Positions 9,671 through 16,891 of a stretch of 48,697 nucleotides of DNA are shown here, piece after piece. Source of the stretch: Halochromatium salexigens (GTDB taxonomy: Bacteria > Pseudomonadota > Gammaproteobacteria > Chromatiales > Chromatiaceae). The notes below the pieces were generated by a model. That model was not told the DNA's origin, did no database searches, and saw nothing but the letters and a program-made list of their open reading frames with translations. The position numbers and the translations under genes are program-made. Position 1 is the stretch's first letter. Each line of letters starts with the position of its first letter. Location: assembly GCF_016653295.1 (NCBI RefSeq), contig NZ_NHSF01000051.1, positions 1 through 48,697 of the forward strand, read 5' to 3'.

Positions 9671-10884
9671 CCTGATGCTCGACCCACCGACGGATCGGCT
9701 TGATCCGCCTGATCAGGCCGATCTGCCCGATCAGCCTGATCCGCCCGACTCGTCTGTTCGCTCCGGTCCCGCTCCAGCAGTTCGACCAACGTCGCCATGA
9801 CCTCGTCGAGCTGAATCTCGCGCATGCAGGTGAAGGCGCCATCACAGATCGGCCGGCGGCGGCAGGGCGAGCAGTGGCGCGGGTGATAGAGCACGCGTGC
9901 GGCGGCGCTGCCGGTCTCGGTATAGGGACAGGTCGAGCCGAATAGCAGCACCGTCGGCCGCTCGAAGGCGATGCCCATGTGGCTGAGGCCGGTATCGACA
10001 CCGACCACGCAGCGAGCCCGACGGATCAGCGCCGCCGCGCTCAGGAGGCTGGTCGCGCCGACCAGATCGACCAGCGGCCCGCGGCTGATCCGCTGCGCGG
10101 CCTCTCGATCCCCCGGACCGCCCAGCATCAGCGTCGGTAGTCCAAAGCGCGCGTGAATCCGCGCTGCCAGCGCCGACCAACGCGCATCGATCCAATGCTT
10201 CTGCGGGCGCGTGGTAAACGGACAGATCACGGCATAACCGGCGTCCAGTCCATGCGCGGCGATCAGCGCCTCGGCCGCCAATTCGGCCTCGCGGCCTGGA
10301 GACACCCGGAGGCGGAAATCATCGCTCGGCCAGCCCAGACTGGAGGCGAGGTGACGGTACTCGGAGCTGATCCAGTCGCTGTTCGGCCCCCGCTCGATCC
10401 GCTGCGTCATCAGCCACTGACCGCCTTCGCGCGTGCCCAAGCCGATGCGCTCCGGTGCTCCGGACCAGCGCACTGGCAGCGCGCTCTTGAGCAGCCCTTG
10501 CAAATCGATCGCCAGATCGAAGCGGCACGCGCGCAACGCCTTCACCGCCACGATGACCTCCGCCACCAGCCCGAAGAGACGCCGCTCGCGCCAGAGCCGG
10601 CGCCAGCGCGGCAGCGGCCACTCGATGACCTGGTCAAGGTCCGGGTGGTGCGCCAGCAACGGCGCACATTCGGGCTGCACCAGCCAGGCGATGTGCGCCC
10701 GAGGATGGGCGCGCCGAGCGCTTGCGATCAGCGGCGAGGCGAAGATGATGTCACCGATCGCGCTCAGGCGCACCAACAGGAGACGTTGCGGACTTGCCCT
10801 CGCCCCATCGCCGTCTCGAGCGTCCCTGCCAACGCTGCATCGGGCCATTGTTTCCGCTCCCTGATCGGTACTCGGAACCCTCAT
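9667..10884 (-). CDS. GT9 glycosyltransferase, heptosyltransferase-like
   Basis: 405 residues. The recognisable GT9 domain starts near residue 34 with LLLVRLSAIGDIIFASPLI, the WaaC/WaaF signature, and continues with FDLAIDLQGLLKSALPVRWSG, then GGPGDREAA and VGVDTGLSHMGIAF in the ADP-heptose site. The C-terminus has a Cys cluster (RHCSPCRRRPIC) as in heptosyltransferases, then a repetitive Asp/Gln/Ala tail. The N-terminal 33 residues are not conserved-looking, so the start may lie downstream; the chosen ATG overlaps the ligase stop by 1 nt. It likely adds L,D-heptose to Kdo or to the first heptose. Confidence 0.88.
   Translation of the reverse strand: MRVPSTDQGAETMARCSVGRDARDGDGARASPQRLLLVRLSAIGDIIFASPLIASARRAHPRAHIAWLVQPECAPLLAHHPDLDQVIEWPLPRWRRLWRERRLFGLVAEVIVAVKALRACRFDLAIDLQGLLKSALPVRWSGAPERIGLGTREGGQWLMTQRIERGPNSDWISSEYRHLASSLGWPSDDFRLRVSPGREAELAAEALIAAHGLDAGYAVICPFTTRPQKHWIDARWSALAARIHARFGLPTLMLGGPGDREAAQRISRGPLVDLVGATSLLSAAALIRRARCVVGVDTGLSHMGIAFERPTVLLFGSTCPYTETGSAAARVLYHPRHCSPCRRRPICDGAFTCMREIQLDEVMATLVELLERDRSEQTSRADQADRADRPDQADQADPSVGRASG
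9693..9750. repeat. 9-bp tandem repeat with GATC every 9 bp
   Basis: GATC occurs at 9693, 9702, 9711, 9720, 9729 and 9738, exactly 9 bp apart, with a degenerate GACT at 9747. The array encodes the Asp-Gln-Ala / Asp-Arg-Ala tail at the C-terminus of the GT9 protein. Confidence 0.85.
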
Positions 10885-12437
10885 CAGCGACCATCATCCT
10901 CAACGCTGTCGCGCCGGTACAGCGCCATGCTCAGCGCCGTGCCCGCGAGCAGCGCCCAGTAGCCACGAAAGTCTTGGTGCACCATACGGAAATCGAACAG
11001 ACTCCAAACCGCTAGGTAGAGCAGCGCAAGGCTCAGGAACAGACCCACATCCAGGCTCAGCCGTCCACGGCGAATCCCGTCATAGACCGCCCAGAGCAAT
11101 AGCAGGGCGATCAGCATCCAGAGCCCGAAGCCAACCAGACCCAACTGGGCCAGAAGCTCCAGGTAGCTGTTGTGCAGATGCTTGATGACGCCATCCTCGG
11201 GATGCCAGATCCCGCTCGCAGCAGCGGCCAGCTTAGCGTCCACGACGCTCGCCCTGCCGCCACGCGCAAGTCCCGCCACCTCATCAGCGCCATCAGCCCC
11301 TACTACACCAGCATCAGCCCCTGCCGCCGCACCAGCTTCGGTCCCTGCCGCGACCCCTGTCCAAGAATCGGCTTCAGTCTCCACAGCGAGCGCGGCTACG
11401 CTTGCGGCTATCAGCGGAGCGCTGGCGCCGGGCCCCCAACCCAGCCAGGGCCGTTTTTGCCATACCTCAAATCCGAAGCGTTGGGCATGCCAACGCAATG
11501 TCAGCGAGGTGACCTGATCGGGCGGCACCTCGCCGCGCAGTAGTTGCTCGGCGACCCTTCGCTCCTCGTTCAGACGCTCACCGATCTCGCTGGCGTTCAA
11601 GCCAATGAGCAGCAGCAGCGCGCTTGCAGCCACCAACAAAGGGGTGCGCGGAATCCGCCCATGCCGTCGCCATTGCCCGCGCAGCCACAGCCCAGCCCCA
11701 AGCAACGCGACCAAGATCAGCCCAAGCCAGCTACCACGGGCCTGGGTCAGTACCACGCCTTCGGCCAGCATGACCAGCGCCGCAAGCCACAGCGGCAAGG
11801 CCCACCAGCGTAACCGGCCATCATGCCGGTACCAACAACGCCGGCGCAGAACCAGCAGCCCGATCAGCGCCGTTCCCGCATAGAGGGCATAAGCGAGCGC
11901 CGGAAAACCGAAGCCCGGGCGCGAATCGAAGAAGGCATCGGCATCGCCGAGCAACAATGCCCAGTCCAGCCGCCAGAGGGTGCCGAGCAAGATCCCCATC
12001 AGCACCAGCAAGAACAAGCGCTGCGCGAGTCGCTCCTCACCGCGCAGCGCGTAAGCGATTGGCACCATGACAGCGAGCTGCGCCCAACTGAACGCGACCT
12101 CCCAGCGCTGCATCAGCTCGGCACTCGCCATGCGTGGGAAGAGCGCCTGCAGCAGACCATAGAGCGCGAACGCGAGCGTCAGCCAGACCAGCGGATGACG
12201 CGGCAGCTGGGGCTGGTGGGCCCGGCTCAGCAACAGCGCCACGAACCAAACCCAGATCAGCAGCAGTCCGGCCGAGACCCCAGCCGGCGCCATGAACAGG
12301 CTGAGCGAGAGTGCATAGAGGCTAAAAAGACGCAAGCGGTCTAGCGAGCCGTTCCAGGGCGAAGCGATTGCGGTGGTCACAAAAACAGTCGTGGGGACAG
12401 CATGGGCAAACGCTGTACTATAACCGGCCTGCATCAC
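10884..12437 (-). CDS. O-antigen ligase/polymerase-like membrane protein (Wzy_C family)
   Basis: About 517 residues with roughly 11-12 hydrophobic segments. The Wzy_C region reads VLTQARGSWLGLILVALLG, then RPWLGWGPGAS, and then KHLHNSYLELLAQLGLVGFGLWM; the His of HLHNSYLE corresponds to the essential loop His in WaaL. Between these two motifs sits a long Ala/Gly/Asp-rich insertion (roughly residues 345-410) in the large periplasmic loop. The start is unclear: a GTG at 12437, the ATG after it, or a GTG at 12380 are all possible, and TATAGT lies inside the first codons. It would join O-antigen to lipid A-core at the periplasmic face, though polymerase function cannot be excluded. Confidence 0.85.
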   Translation of the reverse strand: MMQAGYSTAFAHAVPTTVFVTTAIASPWNGSLDRLRLFSLYALSLSLFMAPAGVSAGLLLIWVWFVALLLSRAHQPQLPRHPLVWLTLAFALYGLLQALFPRMASAELMQRWEVAFSWAQLAVMVPIAYALRGEERLAQRLFLLVLMGILLGTLWRLDWALLLGDADAFFDSRPGFGFPALAYALYAGTALIGLLVLRRRCWYRHDGRLRWWALPLWLAALVMLAEGVVLTQARGSWLGLILVALLGAGLWLRGQWRRHGRIPRTPLLVAASALLLLIGLNASEIGERLNEERRVAEQLLRGEVPPDQVTSLTLRWHAQRFGFEVWQKRPWLGWGPGASAPLIAASVAALAVETEADSWTGVAAGTEAGAAAGADAGVVGADGADEVAGLARGGRASVVDAKLAAAASGIWHPEDGVIKHLHNSYLELLAQLGLVGFGLWMLIALLLLWAVYDGIRRGRLSLDVGLFLSLALLYLAVWSLFDFRMVHQDFRGYWALLAGTALSMALYRRDSVEDDGR

Positions 12438-12546
12438 TAGCCGTCACCCCAGCCCCTCGCTCTGGCCCTTGAGGCCATTGGAATGGACGCGCTCTTGCAG
12501 CCACCGAGCGCTCCCTCAGAAGGACAAGGTTTCTCGTGCACGTTTG

Positions 12547-13788
12547 ATGAAGACACTGCGCATGGTCGATCACAGAGCACTCACGCCGGCAAACGCAAGC
12601 ACAAGCGCGCCACGACGGCGACTGGCCATGATCGGCTTCCGCCAAGGCAGCGGCGGTGTCGGGCGTGTGATGACCACGCTGATAGACGCCCTGCTCGATA
12701 CCGGCATCGACATCGATCTGCTGCTGCCGAGCGCGGAGCATCCAGACCTGAGTGCGCTGCGAGGCGAGGTCAATCGCTTCGTCATCGATCTCGATCGACT
12801 CAAGCAGGCCGAGCCGACGCTGCTCGCGTACCTGCGCCAGCGCCAGCCCGACGCCATCCTCAGCAACCGAGATCAGAGTCATCGCCTGCTCCTGCGGCGT
12901 ACACTCGACGGAGAACGCCCCTTCACCGCTTTTCGCGTCGGCACCAATATTCCGGAACGGCTCAAGCGCAACAGCCCTTGGACGGCGGCTTGGAATGGCT
13001 GGCGGCTCGCTGTGCTTTATCGCCAGGTCGATCTATTGATCGGCATTTCCTCCGGCGTCAGCGCCGCGTTAACGCGCATGCTGAACCAGGGTCCGCGCTG
13101 GCGGCGGCATCAGCCACGCATCGAGACCATCCTGAATCCGGTTGATGCCGAGGCCATCGCCCGCCTAGCCGGCGAGCCGGTCTCGCATCCCTGGCTCAAG
13201 CAAAAGATCGGACCTGTCATCGTTAGCGTCGGGCGCTTGGTGCGCGCCAAGCAGTTCAGCCTACTGCTACGTGCCTTCGCGCTGTTGCCGCCGGCGATGA
13301 ACGCGCGCCTGATGATTTGCGGCGGCGGCGGCCAACATGAACGACTGCTGGCGCTGGCGGCGCGACTCGGAATCGCCGACCGGATCGAGCTGCTCGGCTA
13401 TCAGTCGAACCCGTTCCGCTATGTCGCCGCCGCCGACCTGTTCGTCTGCTCATCTGTCTTCGAGGGCGCCAACAACGCCCTGCTCGAGGCCCTCACGCTC
13501 GGCACGCCCTGCGTCTCGACCGACTGCCCAAGCGGCCCGCGCGAGATCCTCAACGACGGCCGCCTCGGCCCCCTGGTGCCGGTCGACGACCCGGTCGCCT
13601 TGGCCGAGGCGATGCGCTCGGTGCTCGAGGCGCCGTTGCCGGCCGAGCGCCTGCGCGCCGGGGCCGCGCGCTTCGATCCGCAGCGCAGCGCCGCGCGCTA
13701 TGCTGAAGTGCTCGGGCTAAGCGTTCCCGGGTCGGGGGGAGGGCTTTCAGGTCAGAGACAGGCCATCCTGGGATGGACTAAGCATTGA
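12547..13788 (+). CDS. GT4 glycosyltransferase, first of a tandem pair
   Basis: 413 residues from the ATG at 12547. The frame stays open upstream to a TTG at 12469, but the family-like sequence begins only at RRLAMIGFRQGSGGVGRVM, so a later start is preferred. The GT4 C-terminal half has IVSVGRLVRAKQFSLLLRAF, MICGGGGQHERLLALA and SSVFEGANNALLEALTLGTPC, ending with STDCPSGPREIL. It is divergent from the LPS operon with only about 110 bp between them. It resembles the next gene strongly in the last 150 residues, which suggests duplication. Confidence 0.88.
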   Translation: MKTLRMVDHRALTPANASTSAPRRRLAMIGFRQGSGGVGRVMTTLIDALLDTGIDIDLLLPSAEHPDLSALRGEVNRFVIDLDRLKQAEPTLLAYLRQRQPDAILSNRDQSHRLLLRRTLDGERPFTAFRVGTNIPERLKRNSPWTAAWNGWRLAVLYRQVDLLIGISSGVSAALTRMLNQGPRWRRHQPRIETILNPVDAEAIARLAGEPVSHPWLKQKIGPVIVSVGRLVRAKQFSLLLRAFALLPPAMNARLMICGGGGQHERLLALAARLGIADRIELLGYQSNPFRYVAAADLFVCSSVFEGANNALLEALTLGTPCVSTDCPSGPREILNDGRLGPLVPVDDPVALAEAMRSVLEAPLPAERLRAGAARFDPQRSAARYAEVLGLSVPGSGGGLSGQRQAILGWTKH

Positions 13789-14924
13789 CTTGCGGCGAAC
13801 CATCAGCGGCCGAACGCATCGCAATCTTCGCCGCCACCTCAGGCCACAGCGGCGTCGACCGTATCCTCGTCAACCTGATCGAGCAATGGGCCGCCTGGGG
13901 GCTACGCGTCGATCTACTGCAGGTGCGCCGACATGGACCACGGCTTGAGCCCGTCCCGCCAGGCGTGCGCTGCATCGATCTCGGCACTGCACACGTCAAC
14001 ACCGCACTGTCGGCCGTGGCGCGGTATCTGCGCCGCGAGCGCCCGGTCGCGATGCTCTCCGACAAAGATCGCGTCAATCGCATCGCGATCCTGGCGCGCA
14101 TGCTGTCTGGCGTACACACCCGGCTCGCCGTGCGGCTTGGCACCACGGTCTCGGTCAATCTCGCCAGTCGCGGCCTCGGTGAGCGCGTGCTGCAGCGCGC
14201 CTCGATCCGCTATCTGTATCGGCTCGCCGATGGCATCATCGTGCCCTCGGTCGGGGTCGCGACCGATCTGGTCGAGCAGCTTGGCGTCGAGCGCGCGCGT
14301 ATTCAGGTCGCCCATAGCCCGATTGTCTCGGCGCGATTGGAGCCCTTGGCGCAGGAACCGATCGAGCATCCTTGGCTCGCCGCTGGCGCGCCACCGGTCA
14401 TCCTCGGGGTGGGCGAGCTTGGCTCACGCAAGGACTTCGCCACCCTGATCCGCGCCTTCGCGCTGGTGCGGGCCGAGCGCCCCTGTCGGCTGTTGATCCT
14501 CGGTCGCGGCCGCCAACGCGAACGGCTGCTAGCGCTGGCGGCCGACCTTGGTGTCGCCGATGCGGTCGACCTGCCCGGCTTCGTCAACAATCCCTATCCG
14601 TATATGCGCCAAGCAGCGGTCTTTGCACTGAGTTCGCGTTGGGAGGGCTTGGGGATCGTGTTGGTCGAGGCACTTGCGTGCGGCACGCCGGCGGTCAGCA
14701 CCGACTGCCCCTCCGGCCCGCGTGAGATCCTGGGTCCCTGCTGTCCGCAGGCACTGGTGCCAGTTGGCGATCATCAGGCCTTGGCGCGGGTGATCAGCGA
14801 GACCCTGGCGCACCCGCCGGCGAAGACGCGATTGATCGAGCGTGCCCAGGACTTTTCGATCCACGCCAGCGCCCAAGCCTATCTCGCCGCGCTCGGCATC
14901 GTGCGGGAGCCATCTGGGGAGTAG
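13785..14924 (+). CDS. GT4 glycosyltransferase, second of a tandem pair
   Basis: 379 residues, read from a TTG overlapping the previous stop (TTGA at 13785-13788). It begins ERIAIFAATSGHSGVDRILVNLI, the Gly-rich acceptor loop. The donor domain shows ILGVGELGSRKDFATLIRAF, LILGRGRQRERLLALA, SSRWEGLGIVLVEALACGTPA and STDCPSGPREIL. The last block is identical to that of the upstream gene. TTG starts are rare; an internal start cannot be excluded, but the overlap supports coupling. Probable role: a sugar transfer in envelope polysaccharide synthesis. Confidence 0.87.
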   Translation: MTCGEPSAAERIAIFAATSGHSGVDRILVNLIEQWAAWGLRVDLLQVRRHGPRLEPVPPGVRCIDLGTAHVNTALSAVARYLRRERPVAMLSDKDRVNRIAILARMLSGVHTRLAVRLGTTVSVNLASRGLGERVLQRASIRYLYRLADGIIVPSVGVATDLVEQLGVERARIQVAHSPIVSARLEPLAQEPIEHPWLAAGAPPVILGVGELGSRKDFATLIRAFALVRAERPCRLLILGRGRQRERLLALAADLGVADAVDLPGFVNNPYPYMRQAAVFALSSRWEGLGIVLVEALACGTPAVSTDCPSGPREILGPCCPQALVPVGDHQALARVISETLAHPPAKTRLIERAQDFSIHASAQAYLAALGIVREPSGE

Positions 14925-15334
14925 CCAGGCCGGTCATCACTCGGCGTTGTCGCGGGAAACGCCGGACCGCTGCAAACAGGTGACCCGGGCTAGCGCTCTC
15001 GATCAGCGACCTGCGCTGTCATCAGCAGACGTCTCGGCCGCTGAGGCTTTAGACGACGAGCGTCCAGCGTGCGCTGTGGCGAGAGTAAAGGTCGCGGTAT
15101 GCTCCGCGCTGCCGTCTTGTCGCCGTGCAACGAGGTCCGGCCGCGGATTGGCTTCAACCGCAGAGCAAGCGGGTCAGCACATCAGAACTTCGTTATACTC
15201 CGCCGGCTTGCGCGGCAGCTGCCGGGCGAACCCTACTCAGATGCGTCTTCGGCACTCATGGCGGTCAACATCCTCGGCGTTTTATCACGATCACCCCATT
15301 CCTTCGAGAAACCTTACTGACGAGAGCCCTACTG
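14925..15334. other. Non-coding gap of about 410 bp
   Basis: Short frames here are poor in coding signals and match nothing I know. TATACT at 15194-15199 could be a -10 box but no matching -35 is evident. The gap ends at a 17-codon stub that looks like the head of a DUF5989 gene, so part of a former locus may have been lost here. Confidence 0.5.
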
Positions 15335-15388
15335 ATGCTCGACCTCATCAAAGACCTCTGGGGCTTCATGCGTGAGCGCAAGAAGTGA
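15335..15388 (+). pseudogene. 17-codon stub resembling a DUF5989 N-terminus
   Basis: ATG at 15335 reads MLDLIKDLWGFMRERKK and stops at a TGA (15386-15388). From memory of the family, DUF5989 proteins are about 50 residues long, begin with just this kind of sequence, continue with a hydrophobic FWLLP-type helix, and sit next to SxtJ-type membrane proteins. Here the transmembrane part is absent and the sequence after the stop does not encode it in any frame. A decayed remnant is the likeliest reading; a functional micropeptide is possible. Confidence 0.45.
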
Positions 15389-15407
15389 AGCCGACCCCGT
15401 CTTGCCC

Positions 15408-16154
15408 ATGCGCGCCTCGCCGCTGCTTGCCGTCTCGATCCTGTTCTTCGCGCTGGCCGATCTTTGGCTGGCGTTTCCGCAGATCGACCTCGCCGTCGCC
15501 AGCCTGTTCTGGACACCGGAGGACAACTTTGCCGCGCGCGGCGCCCTCTGGGAGCAGTTCATGTATCACTCGATCGACAAGCTGTTGGTGGTCATCAGCC
15601 TCGGCCTGATCGGCGCCTGTGCTCTCCGAGTGCCGATCCATCGGCACGCTAGCGAGCGGTTCATCGGGTCGGTCGCGAGTCGCGTCACCGGCCGACGACT
15701 CGCCTTCCTGCTGCTGCTGCTCGCGCTCGTACCGGGTCTGATCGTGAATACGCTCTTCAAGGAGCATTGGGGGCGGGCGCGCCCGATCCAGCTTGAGCAG
15801 TTCGGCGGGCAGCGCGCCTTCTCGCCGGCCTTCATCGTCTCCGACCAGGGCGGCGGCGCCTTCGCATCCGGCCATGTCGCGGCCGCCGCCTGGCTGGTCG
15901 CGGTGCCGGTGGTGGTGTGTGGGGTCGGCTCGCTCTGGACCGGCTTGGCCCTGCTCTATCTGCTGGCGATGGTGCTCGCGCGGATGGCCGCAGGCGCGCA
16001 TTTCCTCAGCGATGCGCTGACCTCGATCCTGCTGGTTTGGGTCGGTTTTCTCATGCTGCAACGCCTCCTTCCGCTCAACGCCCCGATCGCGGCCCCCATC
16101 GAGTCGCCGATCAAGCCCCAGCCCAAGACGCGCGAGGAGCGGACGGTTCGATGA
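15408..16154 (+). CDS. PAP2-family membrane phosphatase
   Basis: 248 residues from the ATG at 15408; a GTG at 15372 that overlaps the DUF5989-like stub would add 12. The three PAP2 motifs are visible: KEHWGRARP, ASGH within GGGAFASGHVAAAAW, and RMAAGAHFLSD with the nucleophilic His. Several transmembrane helices surround them. Members dephosphorylate undecaprenyl pyrophosphate, lipid A or phosphatidylglycerol phosphate on the periplasmic side. The ArnT-like gene two positions downstream fits a role in lipid carrier recycling or lipid A phosphate handling. ATGA overlap with the next gene. Confidence 0.88.
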   Translation: MRASPLLAVSILFFALADLWLAFPQIDLAVASLFWTPEDNFAARGALWEQFMYHSIDKLLVVISLGLIGACALRVPIHRHASERFIGSVASRVTGRRLAFLLLLLALVPGLIVNTLFKEHWGRARPIQLEQFGGQRAFSPAFIVSDQGGGAFASGHVAAAAWLVAVPVVVCGVGSLWTGLALLYLLAMVLARMAAGAHFLSDALTSILLVWVGFLMLQRLLPLNAPIAAPIESPIKPQPKTREERTVR

Positions 16155-16891
16155 GCCCTTTGCGTCATACAGGGCCTCGCCTGTGGCTCCGCGCATGCTG
16201 CGCGCTCGCCCTCCTCGGCCTTGCCGTGGGCTGCGAGACCCAACCCATCGTCGGCTTCGGCCCCGTGCTGGAGTTGGAGCAGTTGCAGGCGTTGGTCGCG
16301 GACAGCGACTGGGAGGCGATCGTGGCCGCCGACATCGACTGCGGCGAGCCCTCGGATACCTGCGCCGAGGTCCACGCCATTCGCGCTGATGCCTGTTTGC
16401 GACTCGCCATCCAGTTACCGGTTGACGCTTCCGCGACCAGGGGGCGAACCCGGCAATTGCTCGACGCGGCCGAATCCGGTTACCGCCAAGCCTTGCTGCT
16501 GCACCACTCGAGCGCGTCGCCGAGCATGGCGTCCTATCACGGCGGCTTGTTACTGACTCTGAGCGAGCGGCGCAACCGGCTCGATGCCTCGGTGCGGGAA
16601 AGGACGCTCGACCGCGAGAACCAGAAGCTGCTGGCGGCCGCCAACCAGGCGCGCGCGCAGGTGCCAGACAGCGCGCTCGGCTTCATCTACACCGCCTCGG
16701 CGTTGCTCTATCACGCACTGCTGAAGGAGTCCGGTGGGAATCGCTGTCAAGGCTTGGGCCAGGCCGAGGCGATGCTGAAACAGACACCGGCGCCGCCCGC
16801 TGAGCTGATGAACGATCATCAACGGCTGCAAACCCTGATCGAGCAAGAGTTGCGCAAGAGCCACTGCGCGCAAGCCCCTGGACCCGCATGA
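16151..16891 (+). CDS. Putative lipoprotein of unknown function
   Basis: 246 residues. The N-terminus is a lipoprotein signal peptide: a basic RHTGPRLWLRACC region, a hydrophobic [11 protein letters not shown] segment and a lipobox ending in Cys near residue 26. The mature part is helical and soluble-looking, with repeated Ala/Leu-rich helices (QLLDAAESGYRQALLL, AANQARAQVPDSALGF) that resemble TPR-type packing. I recognise no family. It overlaps both neighbours by 4 nt, so it is made together with the PAP2 phosphatase and the GT39 enzyme and may work with them at the membrane. Confidence 0.75.
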   Translation: MSPLRHTGPRLWLRACCALALLGLAVGCETQPIVGFGPVLELEQLQALVADSDWEAIVAADIDCGEPSDTCAEVHAIRADACLRLAIQLPVDASATRGRTRQLLDAAESGYRQALLLHHSSASPSMASYHGGLLLTLSERRNRLDASVRERTLDRENQKLLAAANQARAQVPDSALGFIYTASALLYHALLKESGGNRCQGLGQAEAMLKQTPAPPAELMNDHQRLQTLIEQELRKSHCAQAPGPA

